Assembly: GCA_902728285.1 (NCBI GenBank)
Contig: CACVBU010000854.1
Coordinates: 215,954-279,953, forward strand
DNA length: 64,000 bases
Reading direction: 5' to 3'
Source: Clytia hemisphaerica
Taxonomy: Eukaryota; Cnidaria; Hydrozoa; Leptothecata; Clytiidae
How positions within the stretch are numbered: the stretch's first letter is position 1; the number at the start of each line of letters is the position of its first letter. Under the pieces are notes generated by a model. The model was not told the DNA's origin and ran no database searches. It saw nothing but the letters and a program-made list of their open reading frames with translations. Made by a program: the position numbers and the translations under genes. Shown in pieces: positions 12,103 to 23,137 of this stretch.

Positions 12103-13830
12103 AGATGCTTTGTTGTCTTTTTAATCTGATGGTGTTGCCCCTCTAAATGATAAGGGTCACATCCACATTGATGACAAAAAGAAAGCAGACATACTGAACC
12201 ATCAATTCTCCAGTGTTTTTTCTAAACCAGGACGCATCCCTCCACTCGTTGGTCAACGTTGCATAACTATGCCAGACATAACTATCAATATAGCAGGAGT
12301 CTAGAAACTTTTGAAAAATCTCAACCCAAACAAAGCATCTGGTCCAGACAATGTCTCCTCTAAATTCCTAAAGGAGCTTGGCACCTGGACTAACATTGGT
12401 AATGCAGGCATCCATGCTGCAGTCAATGACTCCAAAGGACTGGCGTCATGCCTTGGTTGCCCCAGTCTTCAAACCAGGGAAAACAGACCCAGCCAAAGCT
12501 GAAAACTACAGGCCTATAAGCTTAACATCAGTATCATGGAAGATATTTGAGCATATTCTTCACAGTAATATCATCTCCCACCTTGATAAAAACAACATAC
12601 TAACTGATACGCAACATGGCTTTCGGAAAAATCGTTCATGTGAATCTCAGCTTTTACTCACCATTAATGACCTTGCAAAATCGCTTAATGAGGGAAGTCA
12701 AATCGATTCCATCTTGCTTGGTTTTTCCAAAGCATTTGACAAGGTAGACCATGACAAACTGTGCATTAAGCTTGATCACTACGGAATAAGAGGTAATACT
12801 CTCTTCTGGATTAGAAATTACCTTGCAAACAGAACGCAAACTGTAGTTGTTAACAGCAAGAGCTCAGACAAAGCCATGGTATTATCTGGTGTTCCCCAAG
12901 GGACAGTATTGGGACCACTACTATTTCTAGTATACATAAATGATCTACCATTGTGTGTGAACTCTCAAATTCGTCTTTTTGCAGATGATGCTCTATTATA
13001 CAGAAAAATTGAATCAGTCAATGACGCTTATCAACTTCAACAATATCTAAATAATCTGATTGAGTGGGAAAAGCATTGGTCCATGGAATTCAATCCAGAC
13101 AAATGCAAGGTCCTCAGAGTCACCAATAAGCGCAAGATCATCCTATCTGACTATTCCATGCATAACCAGATCCTTGAGCTTGTTGACTCAGCAAAATACC
13201 TCGGCGTATTTATACACAAAAAGTTATCTTGGAATACCCATGTCAACTACACCTTGAATAAAGCCAACCAAATCAGATGCTTCCTTCAGCGTAACCTACG
13301 TACATGTAACCAAGTAATCAAGCTCCAAGCTTATCGTACCTATTATGTGAGGCCGATTCTTGAATACGCATCAGTTGTCTGGGATCCTCATACTTCAGCA
13401 AACATCAACCAATTAGAAATATTCCAACGCAAGGCATCCAGATTTATATGTAATGATTGGAGATATTCCAGTAGTCCAACCACCATGATTCGTAATCTTA
13501 ACCTTAAGACCCTCCAGCAAAGACGGCTTGAAACTAAACTGAACTACATGCATAAGATTCTACACGGTCGAATTGCTTGTTTATCTTCTCTTGTATGTCG
13601 TGCTCGTACCGCTAACGTAAAAATGATGCCAATCAATAAATGCACGAATCCAGCCGTATGAATACAGCTATGTCCCCTCAACAATTAGGTTGTGGAATGC
13701 CTTACCATACAGTATCGTCAATGAAGAAGACCCTGATAAATTTAGCCTTGGCATTTCAAACTACGAATTTTAACTTGTGGAATTTTTTTATTTCTTTTAG
13801 ATTTTTACTTTTTTCTATCCTCTGAGCTAG
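12103..13830 (+). pseudogene. CR1/L2-type non-LTR retrotransposon, RT pseudogene
   Basis: This plus-strand LINE reverse transcriptase is broken in several places. The 5' part has stops near 12121 and 12302 and a frameshift near 12390 between the NPNKASGPD block and the main frame (to 13661). The main frame carries ENYRPISLTSV, QHGFRKNRSCESQL, SGVPQGTVLGPLLF with YINDLP, and FADDALLY, then the thumb and a C-terminal EYASVVWDPHT block. That block order is typical of the CR1/L2/Rex group. In motif A the first catalytic Asp is replaced by Gly (LLGFSKAFDKVDH), which would abolish activity even if the frames were intact. A further frameshift near 13660 separates the last conserved residues (IRLWNALPYSIV). 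The endonuclease region is missing. Confidence 0.93.
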
Positions 13831-14330
13831 TCCTTTTTGTCTCTTCCGATTTTACTCTTCGTGCCTTGTGTCCCCATGCTTTGTCTTCTGTTTGAACAAT
13901 TTTTGTGCCGTGTTTTCTTTTTTTACTTAGCACTGCTGGCCTCGTCACCATCGTGGAATCATCGACATGGATAATTTTAATATTTCAACTTAATATTTTT
14001 ATCTTAATATTTTATTATTTTGATATGAAAATATTTATTTTAATAGTTTTTAATTTCCAAATTAGAAATATTTTTCCTATAATTCCTACAATTTTCTACT
14101 TAGCTTGGCATGTCATCGTCTCGTCCCAGCTCACTCTTACACTTTGATATTTGAGTCTACACCTACTTTTGTGCTTTCCACATTTACCAGCGTCTTAGAA
14201 CATCTTGCGCTAATGTTTTTAACTTTTTATTTTATTTTATCCTTTATGTTTAAAATCACGAAAATGTACGTTATGTATTATGTGATAATTCAATAGAACT
14301 AGAACTAGAACTAAAACTAGAACTAATCTT
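13831..14330 (+). mobile_element. 3' UTR and hexamer tail of the retrotransposon
   Basis: AT-rich non-coding DNA follows the reverse transcriptase and ends in a short tandem tail of AGAACT/AAAACT units at 14294-14327. CR1- and L2-like elements commonly end in short tandem repeats rather than poly(A), so I take this as the element's 3' end. No target duplication is seen because the 5' end is truncated. Confidence 0.6.
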
Positions 14331-14368
14331 TGTGTAAACTTGCATATGTTTTGCATACTTTCCAACTA

Positions 14369-15040
14369 AAGTCTGTTCACGATAAGTGTGCACTCTTTTT
14401 TCTTTCACCTATAACTTTTGAAGGAATTCTTCAATCTTTATAAATTTGGTATCGTTGGAGAGATATTTGTGAGTGGAACAATTTGAAATAAAAAAGTGTT
14501 TAAAAAAATTCTAAAAATGAACATGAAAATGAAGAAGAAAAAAATGAAGATCTTGTAGAAAAGTGCTATAACTTTCATTTTCACTGGAGAGATTTTTTGA
14601 TCTTAGGAGATCATCACTGTGAAAAAATTTTACTAAAATATTTATTCAATAAAAAGTTATGATACAAAGTTGATAAGTGATTGACCCCAAAAAACAGCAA
14701 AAAACAGCAGAAAACACCGTTTTTAGACGTCAATCAGCTTATAACTTTGCTTTATATCTTTTGACTGAATGATTATTTTTGAGAAATTTTTTCACAGTGA
14801 TAATGTTCGATAATCAAGGAGCCACTTCAGTGAAAGTCATATCACCTTTCTACAAGATCTTCATTTTTTTCTTTCTTTATTTTCATCTTCATTTTTATAA
14901 TTTTTTTAAAGATTTTTTAATTTCAAATTGTTCCACTCACTAACATCTTTCCAATGATACCAAATTTATAAAAATTGAAGAATTCCTTCAAAAGTTATAG
15001 GTAAATGAAAAAAGAGTGCACACTTATCGTGAATAGACTT
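14369..15040. mobile_element. 672-bp palindromic (foldback) element
   Basis: Almost the whole element is one inverted repeat of two arms of about 330 bp. Ends read AAGTCTGTTCACGATAAGTG at the left and AAGTCTATTCACGATAAGTG on the complement at the right, flanked by TA (14367-14368, 15041-15042). The centre near 14700 has AAAACAGCAAAAAACAGCAG. There is no coding content. It lies about 40 bp downstream of the retrotransposon tail. Confidence 0.85.
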
Positions 15041-15960
15041 TAAACCCAACCACAGCTTTTTCGTTCCTCTATTTTTGCATACAATTCAAGACAAGATGGT
15101 TAGCAACTCCAGAAGATTTTTCAAGTTGTAATTTTTTTTTCAAAATCTATCCTATCTTGTAGAGCTTTGAAAAAGAAAGAAAATGAGGGGTCATAGGCCT
15201 CCAGAGGATTAGTGGTTGTAAAGATATTCAAATTTTAGTGTCAAAAATTTGACTAAAAATGTCCAAAAAAAGGTTAGGAAAATAGCTTGGAAAAATTTGA
15301 AAAATGTGTCAAAAAAGAAAAAAAAGAAATTTTCCAGTCATGCTTCTTAAATTTTGCATATCTCTTTTTCTAGTGTAGCTAGAGACCTCAAATTTGGAGG
15401 GAGAATTCTTTGATGGTGTTAAAATATTATTATATAAAAATATTTGTAAAATATTTAGTATATTTATCAAAATAACGAAAGATATATCTTTTTTGAAAAA
15501 AGAAGACTTTGCATTGTTTTATTTTTGTTTTTGAAGAAAATAGCTTGGAAAAGGTTGAAATGAGTCAAAAAAGGTGGTAGGACCCATTTTCAAGGGGCCT
15601 CTGGAAATGGAGGAACAAAAACTTATGAGTAAAGAATAAGTTTTTCGAAAGGAGAAACCCCCAAATGAAAAGAAAAATCCATTTCGGCAGAAATAAAAAC
15701 TTTTTTTTGGGACATTCCCATGCTAAAAAAGCAAAAAAGTTAAAAAAACTACATGAAAATGAAAGAACTAGAATTAGCGATTGTGATTTTTGAATTCCTC
15801 ACCCTTTTTCTGATAAACATATAAAGTTTCAGCCTCCAAATACATTTTCCTCTGTTTCCAGACACATTTGTTCTTCGATCGTTGCAAATTTTTGTTCTCC
15901 CGTCGGCAAACAATTTTCAAAATGTTGCAAAACGTTCGGCATTTTACCAATTTGCCATCT
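15041..15960. other. Gene-free AT-rich spacer
   Basis: No gene or clear element. The sequence is A-rich with repeated short blocks such as AAAATAGCTTGGAAAA (15279 and 15538), suggesting old duplicated repeat DNA. Confidence 0.5.
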
Positions 15961-16310
15961 AGCCCGTGTCCACAGTGTTATATACCGCTGGAAAGCTAAG
16001 GCGGTCATCGAAAAATTGTTCTATTCGCGTCACCCGCCCGCATCAAATTTTCCGCTGATTTTCCGGTGCGGAGATGCGGAAAAAAATCTGGGAAAAGCAA
16101 TTTGTTCTTATAAAGTATAGCTTTTTTCTCAATTTCTCTGACGACCATTGAAAAATTGTTTTGCTCGCGTTACCACCCGCCCCTGAGTTACTGGCGTGAT
16201 TAAAAAAAACCCGGGAATGTTTTTGACCGCCCGTCCGCCCGCATGCATTTTTAACACCCGTTGCGACGCGAACAGAGCATTTTTTCGATGACCGCCTAAG
16301 ACCACGGGCT
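15961..16310. mobile_element. 350-bp MITE with AGCCCGTG ends
   Basis: The left end reads AGCCCGTGTCC and the right end is its complement. The inner arm shares GGCGGTCATCGAAAAA followed by a TTCGCGTC block. A third, shorter copy of the GACCATTGAAAAATTG block lies inside near 16140. The target duplication is not clear. The minus frame at 16043-16315 falls wholly within this element and is not a gene. Confidence 0.7.
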
Positions 16311-16325
16311 TTCATTTAGTAAAAA

Positions 16326-16440
16326 CCGGAACGCTTTAGCATACATAGAAAAAAAGTTCTAAGGGTTCAAAGTTCACGGAAAAATGAAACATTTGGTTTG
16401 ACGTCAACGAAAGTTGCATGACTTCTGGAGTCGCTATCAG
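16326..16440. repeat. Second copy of dispersed repeat seen at 10.05 kb
   Basis: Matches 10048-10160 in order and orientation (ACGCTTTAGCATA, GGTTTGACGTCAAC, AAAGTTGC). It abuts the MITE ending at 16310. No coding content. Confidence 0.7.
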
Positions 16441-17238
16441 ATGGTGGATGGAAAGGCGAAAAGGTCTATGCAAGTTACTTCACGGTATCACATAAAAACT
16501 AACTTTAATGAACTTACCACAGACCACAACACTGTCACAAGTATGACAAAGTGAGAAATCAGAGCCAAAAATCTGACTGGAACAAATCTACCAACATTCA
16601 ATGACATCTTCTTCCTTTTCGAAAAAAATTGCTGGGAGCTGAACTGATTTCCCGCGCAATTATTTTATTATTGATTCTACTTACCTAATAATTACATCCT
16701 TTTTTTCTTAACAGCAGAGACCGCGTGAAGAACGAGTTTAAGACAGAACAGAAAAGTTTTGAACGCGTTATGTGCCACTATTAAGCGTAACATTTGGCGT
16801 TAAATGTGGGCGGGACACGGTGGTATTCGAGAAGGCAACGTCATGAAAATGACGAAACAAACTGGCAATCTCCATTAAGCCGACCTCGACCTCGACCCTG
16901 ACCCTTGAAAGGCCGACCCTCGACCCTTGGAAAAAAGGCGACCCTCGACCAAAATACAATAATAAGCCGACCCTGGGTAAAAAAATGCTTTAGCGACTTT
17001 TATAAGATTTTTTTTGGATGAATATTCCAAAAACTGATCATTAGAACACTTAAAGAATACTTCAAGAATAGTCGTCGGTGGGGGGGGGAGGAGGATGAGA
17101 ATATTCTTCACAAGACCCCCCCCCGCCCAGGGGCATCATATTATTGACCAACACAACATGTATAATCAGCCTCGTATCCATATATCCCAGACTTAATATT
17201 TACGTTTTACGTTGATGCTAGCCAGGAAACCCTCAGCC

Positions 17239-17270
17239 CTCGCGAGCCAGCGAAGCTGGCGAGGGCCGGG
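17239..17270. repeat. GC-rich hairpin inside MULE arm
   Basis: CCTCGCGAGCCAGC-GAA-GCTGGCGAGG forms a stem-loop. It sits between GCCAGG and CCGGGTATCACCC, blocks that are adjacent in the opposite arm, so it looks like an insertion of about 35 bp in one arm. Confidence 0.55.
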
Positions 17271-18413
17271 TATCACCCAAAGTCGGTTGCTGGCAAAAAA
17301 GTGCTGCACAAGCTGATTGGTTAAAATAGAGACCGAGTTTGTACTAAAACAATAGCAAACTAAAAACAAGTTTTACAATCGGGATATCACGAAAGACCGA
17401 GTCGTGTTCTTTTTCTCTAAAGCCTTATTGATTGCTATCATATGTTTTTTCTTTTAAACAAGTGTGGCCATAATCATCGTATTGAATTGCAAAATAATAT
17501 ATGCAGCTTTTCTGTTTTCATCTGTAAAAGTTAAAAACCCATTGTTATTTGTTTTAAATAATACTTTTTCTTTAGAACACCCTGATTGATTTTATATACA
17601 AGAACATTCTGCTTATTTTGGATGTTTTTAATTTGTTTCTTAGGATTTAAGACATTAAGCGACTTGAACTTTTCAGAAATCAAACAAGTCTTCTCAATAC
17701 GTTTTTTTTAATTCTAAAGTGAAAGCGCCGTCGGTTTGAAAGTCACTAAAGGTATTACATGGTAAGAAAAAACTGCCACTTACATTTGCCTATAAAAAAA
17801 GTTAATAACTTCGCTATTCTTCATGCTTGAATAACTTCTAACTTAACTTCGTTCGCTTTTTAAATTTCTCTATCTCTGTCCCATGGTCCCATACACACTA
17901 CAATATTATATTTGTCTGATCATTTCACCTAAATAAGCTTGGTTCTTTAGTTCAGATATTTCGTTACAAGAAAAACAAGCCTTATTTCGATCAATGGTCA
18001 AACAAGCAAGTGATTTTTGTTCGAAAATGAATAAAACAAACCAATAAAGTGCCTCTAGTTTGGCTCTCGTAGATGTGAACAAGCAGCTGTAAACATAGAC
18101 GAGAAAGATGGTAGAGCTTGCAGTGAAGGAAAGAGAAGACTCACTGAAAGAGAAAGCGATTCGAAGATTACTCGCTGGTTACTAATTGCTTGTGAAATTT
18201 TTTTAATTGAATTGAATTTAGTTAAACACTGCTTATAGGTGAAAGTATTATGTTAAATGGAAATTGTTATAAAATGGTTTTATCTTATGGTCTATATTCA
18301 TCTTTAAAAACTTAGGTATTGTATGTTCTTTAAAACAGGCTGCTTTTGTGTAGTCTTTTTTATCTGAGGAAGTCTTTTTACGCTTTATAGCTCTGCCTAC
18401 CATTTTTTAAAAA

Positions 18414-19536
18414 TCTATATTATAATACGCTTAAATCGGAACTCTCCCATTCTCGCATGAGGCTTTTTCGCTAGCGATTTTTAAATACACGGCAATTTTT
18501 TTCGCGCTTTTTTGATTGTATATTCAATTCTATTCGCCAAGTGCACTTCCATTCAAGAGAGCACATTTCTCCTTGATGGAGAAACACAACTGACCGTGCA
18601 ATAGCACTATCAGCATAATTTATAGTTTTTTAAAAAAAAGTTTATGTCGGTTATGAAATAATTTTGATTCACATGGGAATACGTCGAAGATAAAATTTGA
18701 GTTTTCAAAAAGACATCATATTTATGATTACCCTTGAGATTAATAAAGCTCCGATGACATTTCCCTTCTATTTGATACTCTGATAAAAACATTTCAATTT
18801 AATGGACTTGACAATATGAGAAAAGTTGATGACTTATTCCCAATTCAATTATGAAATTTTTTAATCAATGTTTGCTATTTTTTGTTCTATTGAGATAGCA
18901 AAATGAAAACGCTTTTACTTACGCATTGAGTTTAATTGTTAAATAATTGTTGACTCTGTTAAGAGGTATTGAAAAAAGGCACTCTTTATATTCCACCGTA
19001 AAGCACTGTGGTCTTTGGAGTGATCGGTGTTGCCAAGTACCTCTAATACTGAATTTGAATTTCTATTTGTTTTTTATCTTCATCCTTGCGTGAGGAAAAT
19101 AATAGTCTTTCCTCTCCCAAAAACCCAAAAAGAAGCACGTTTAAAGTATGACCGATTTCTCGCGAGAAATTTTTAACTCAATTTTCACCAATATTTGCAT
19201 GAGCATTATTTTTAGCGAGTCAAGAACATTATTGTTTGAAGGTTTTCAACAAAAGAAATTATGACAAATTTATACAATTTAATAAGGAGAAGAAAAATCA
19301 AAATTCAACTAAAAATACTTTCACCATATTTTTTAATGTGCATTAATTTTAGTGTCCCCTTAAAAATTTTAAACATCAATTTTTACGAAAAAGGCCTAAA
19401 TTTAAGAACATTTCTTCTCGCAAAATAAGTACATTTGTATACAAATCCCTTCAAGTTTCCGAAAAATAGAAAAGCGAGCGAAGCGAGCGTATTAAAAGGA
19501 GTAAGAAGTCGTCTCGGACGACGCCGGGACGGCTAG
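18414..19536 (+). mobile_element. Probable non-autonomous Helitron nested in the MULE
   Basis: The 3' end has the classic layout: a GC hairpin (GTCGTC-TCG-GACGAC, 19508-19522), ten bases, then CTAG (19533-19536), followed by host T. A matching 5' end, TCTATATTATAATACGC, starts at 18414 directly after A, so the insertion would be between A and T as Helitrons require. There are no inverted repeats or target duplication. The 1.1-kb body has no Rep/helicase gene. The 3' end is well supported; the 5' end is inferred from the TC start and flanking A only. Confidence 0.55.
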
Positions 19537-19999
19537 TAAATTATAATACTAAATATGTTAAATTATGCAACCAACCGCGAATTTTTAAAACACGAGAAGT
19601 AAAAAAAAACGTTTCAAGAGTCTCGACAATTCTCGGCATATTTGGGTGATACCCGGCCTGGCTACGTTGATGCACGAGAGATATTATATTATCTTCCACT
19701 CACAGTAAAACATCAAAAAGCAGATAATACGACCCGCCGGGCGGGGGGGGGGCGACGAGGTTGACATATTCATTATTCTTATAAAAAAGCGTGTGTATCC
19801 CACCCCACCCCCTGCTTGTCTGCTCAACTTTTATATTAAAAAAAACACCCAAAAAAACTGTTTTTTTACCCAGGGTCGGCTTTTTATTGTATTTTGGTCG
19901 AGGGTCGGCTTTTTTCCAGGGGTCGAGGGTCGGCCTTTTTCAAGGGTCAGCTCAGGGTCGAGGTCGAGGTCGGGTTAATGGAGATTGCCAAACAAACTG

Positions 20000-21698
20000 A
20001 AAGAACAGAATGACACCCTTTCCCAAACCGTTATGATGTCACATATAAATAATTTTCATTCTTTTTTATCTCTGAAAATTGCGCTATATTAGCCCCTTTT
20101 GTTTTTGCGAAAATATTTGGCTTGTTGTCCATCGAGTTCATCACTATACACTAATTAAATTTTTGAGCAGAGATCAAAAGCAACCAACGGCTAGAAAACA
20201 CAAACTGCTTAAGAAGCGTGCGGAGGAAATTCGGGCTCCTGGAAAAAAAATGCATGTGTTTTATACACATAGATCGTGAAAAAAAAATTATTTTGTTCTG
20301 TTTTTGTTTCCGAAAATGTTCTTACTGGAAAAATATACGTGTTCTTTTTCATGATTGCTCCTGGATTTTGCTAACACAACAGAGTTTTCTTGGAAAGTTT
20401 GATGTGTTCTTTTCTCAAACGCTCCTGGATTTTCCGAACAGATATTTTACAGAAATTGATGCCTGCCCTTTTGATAAAATTAACATCCTCCTAGATTTTC
20501 ATGTCTGTTTGCTAAGAAAAATGTTCATGGATTTTCTCTCTAAAATTCTTTCTCCGGGAAAATAGTACATACATTTGAGAAATATCCTTCGTTGGCTGCT
20601 CTTGAGAGATAGAGGATTCACTCAAAGTTAAAGAGAACAAAAGGTTTCAACGCAATCGTGCAATTGATACTCCAAGATACTCACGATTCGGTTTCCAGGC
20701 TAACCGACAAGCAAGCTCTTCTTTTTTTCTTTTCAAACAATTTTCTCTTCTCAGCAGTTACAAAGTTTACACCGTTGGAAAGAAATTACCAAGGAGAATT
20801 ATCTAATAGTTTTGAAACTTTTATAAAATGGAAAGTTGAAGATGTATCACTCTTTGATTTTACTGATGGACGTGATAACAACATTACAACGTAAATTAAA
20901 AGAAAACAGAGAATGTCCTGTTTTTCATAGGCGGATCCCAGTGCCTTTGGTGTGGGCTAGTTTGGATACGAGTTTGAAAGACTTTTTTAGACTGGCGTAA
21001 AAATCATGATATTACATTTTTTGCCCCCGCAACGAGCGTAGCGAGTGAGGAGGCCTTCATAGCTTCACGCAAGGATATTGGACAGGAATCTCGCATCTTT
21101 GCGCGCGCGCGTTTGTTCGTATTTCTGTTCCGGCCAATTAAGTGTTCCGCAAAAATATGGCGGTAAATTATACAGCGGTAAATGTTATACACATTTTCAT
21201 ATTACGTTATATGCTATTACCATTATCATATATTGCATTTCATTAGTTTTGATTTAGGATTGAAAAGCTGAAGCGAGTGTTATAAATGCAAATTATAGAA
21301 AAAGTATATAACATCACCATAACAAGGATTACAATATTACTTTTGCAAATCAAAACAAACAAAATGGCAGACTGGTTATGATGATGAGCTGATTCGATTC
21401 ATTGAATGGAAAAAGTGTTTTGTATGTCTAATTTTGTTTCTTGTCTTTAAAACTGAATAAATACTGTAATTTAGTCAGAAGTTCATTTCAGCAATGATTT
21501 CAATTCTTTTTCGGGAATCTTTAAAGAAATTTGCTCAAGTTTTCAAATGTACATTTTGTTGATATTTTTGTTCAAACTTATCAAACTGTAATTTATATTG
21601 TCTGTTATTTTATTAATAACTACCTTTATTGTTTATAGAGCTTCTTAAGCTTTAAAGACCATTATATGGTCGTAACTCGGGAATATCTTTCTTAACTC
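20000..21698. other. Gene-poor spacer with weak exon-like frames
   Basis: Positions 20235-20530 hold four or five degenerate copies of a unit with GCTCCTGGATTTTSC and TGTTCTTTT, which alone create the long frame there. Positions 20756-20894 follow a good acceptor (TTCTCTTCTCAG) and read as a 45-residue open frame ending at a stop, but no partner exon or homology is visible. Positions 21030-21060 carry a GAGCGTAGCGAGTGAGG block like the one at 19473 in the Helitron. Confidence 0.4.
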
Positions 21699-21699
21699 G

Positions 21700-22395
21700 G
21701 TAAAAACAAGATACCGGCAAAGTACAAAAAAGTAGAATGTAGCATATGAATCCAAAATTGAATGTGAATCGATCTAAACAAACTTTTTTTTTTGGTCTTC
21801 AAAATAGATTTACCTCACTTAGAGTGTTTTCACTGTTTGTTCAGTGTGGTAAATCTATTTGGAAAACCTGAAAAAAGTTTGTATAGGCGCATACATTCAA
21901 CTTTTTCAGTTGTGATAGCCTACGTAATAACTTGCGCTCCAGTAGTTTGGTGAAATAGCTCCAATTCTGGCTTTCCAAGTTAGGAGGGACCTTCCCGAAG
22001 ACATTTAACGGTGGTTAGACTAGGCACACAGACAGTCATACAGAAACGGTAAAACAAGATACCGGCAAAGTACAAAAAAGTAGAATGTAGCATATGAATC
22101 CAAAATTGAATGTGAATCGATCTAAACAAACTTTTTTTTTTGGTCTTCAAAATAGATTTACCTCACTTAGAGTGTTTTCACTGTTTGTTCAGTGTGGTAA
22201 ATCTATTTGGAAAACCTGAAAAAAGTTTGTATAGGCGCATACATTCAACTTTTTCAGTTGTGATAGCCTACGTAATAACTTGCGCTCCAGTAGTTTGGTG
22301 AAATAGCTCCAATTCTGGCTTTCCAAGTTAGGAGGGACCTTCCCGAAGACATTTAACGGTGGTTAGACTAGGCACACAGACAGTCATACAGAAAC
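21700..22395 (+). repeat. Near-perfect 348-bp tandem duplication
   Basis: Copy 1 is about 21700-22047 and copy 2 is 22048-22395, offset by exactly 348 bp. I see only a one-base difference at the start junction. Each copy carries an internal inverted repeat (AATAGATTTACC and its complement) and ends with CACACAGACAGTCATACAG. The identity points to a very recent duplication or an assembly artefact. Confidence 0.9.
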
Positions 22396-22615
22396 ACCAT
22401 AAAGTGAAAGTATATAGCTATAAACTCAAAAAGTCTAGCTTCCTGAAGGCACATCTCTTCATTGTCTGCGCTGCGATCATCTTAATGGATTCAATCAGCT
22501 TTTAGTTTGGAGAAAAGATTGCATCATGAAAAAGTACTATGCACTTTAAAAAAAATTAGGCGCATTTCAACTTTTCTCGACTGTACGTCTGAATGGACCA
22601 CAATGGCATACCTTA

Positions 22616-22970
22616 TTGGTATATATTTTCGCGTGTTACAAATTTTCGCGAATCGCGAAATTTTTTCGAAAAAACGTGTTTCGCGTGTATTAAATTTCGC
22701 GATTACCGACTTCTGGAAAATTTTCGCGTGTATTAAATTTCGCGATTGGTGGGAATATAAAACAAGAAAAAGACTGATTTTTCTTGAAACACAACGTTTT
22801 TGATGTAAAAATACTAACAAAATACTAAGAAAATTTTTTTCGCGTGTATTTAATTTCGCGATTTTGCAATTTTGAAAAATTTAAACAGTATTAAATTTCG
22901 CGAAAATTGACCAAAAAACTCGCGAAATTAAGTACCCGCGAAAATTTGTAACACGCGAAAATATATACCA
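22616..22970. mobile_element. 355-bp MITE with TTCGCG-rich arms
   Basis: Left arm TTGGTATATATTTTCGCGTG continuing to GTTACAAATTTTCGCG; the right arm is its complement. TTA flanks both ends (22613-22615, 22971-22973). Internal TTCGCGTGTATTAAATTTCGCG units recur three times. The element lies 80 bp upstream of the helicase-gene TATA box. Two opposing frames over it (22507-22820) are by-products of the palindromic arms. Confidence 0.75.
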
Positions 22971-23049
22971 TTAAGCCATTTGATTGTTTTCTATTCCCTG
23001 CGCGAATAACACAATATATTATAAAAGGAACCATTTTTTGTTGAAACGA

Positions 23050-23057
23050 TATAAAAG
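23050..23057 (+). promoter_or_regulatory. TATA box of the SF3 helicase gene
   Basis: TATAAAAG, 81 bp upstream of the ATG at 23138. A start site about 30 bp downstream would leave a 5' leader of about 55 bases containing a short GAGAGA/GTGTGT run. Confidence 0.6.
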
Positions 23058-23137
23058 GATGCGAAAGTTTTGTGTTCTCATTCCTAAACACACATTAAGA
23101 GAGAGAAAGAGTGTGTGTGTATGCGATATTCTACAAC

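Larger units (their letters stand above)
16855..19998. mobile_element. Mutator-like (MULE) non-autonomous element with 9-bp target duplication
   Basis: Identical 9-bp direct repeats, AAACAAACT, flank the element at 16855-16863 and 19990-19998. Inside them are long inverted arms starting GGCAATCTCCATTAA, running at least 16864-16985 and 19866-19989 and containing several GGGTCGAGGGTCGGC blocks. Further inverted similarity (GGTGATACCCGG) extends the arms to about 17285 and 19640. Long terminal inverted repeats with a 9-bp duplication are the hallmark of Mutator elements. The 2.3-kb interior has no transposase-like frame and holds a second element (18414-19536). Small frames over the arms (16768-17111, 19791-20000) are translations of the repeats. 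Confidence 0.8.

Noticed and set aside
16768-20000. Small Arg/Gly-rich ORFs at both ends of the MULE
   Set aside because: They lie in the GGGTCGAGGGTCGGC inverted arms and mirror each other.
22507-22820. Opposed 98-residue ORFs
   Set aside because: Palindromic TTCGCG arms of a MITE give open frames on both strands.
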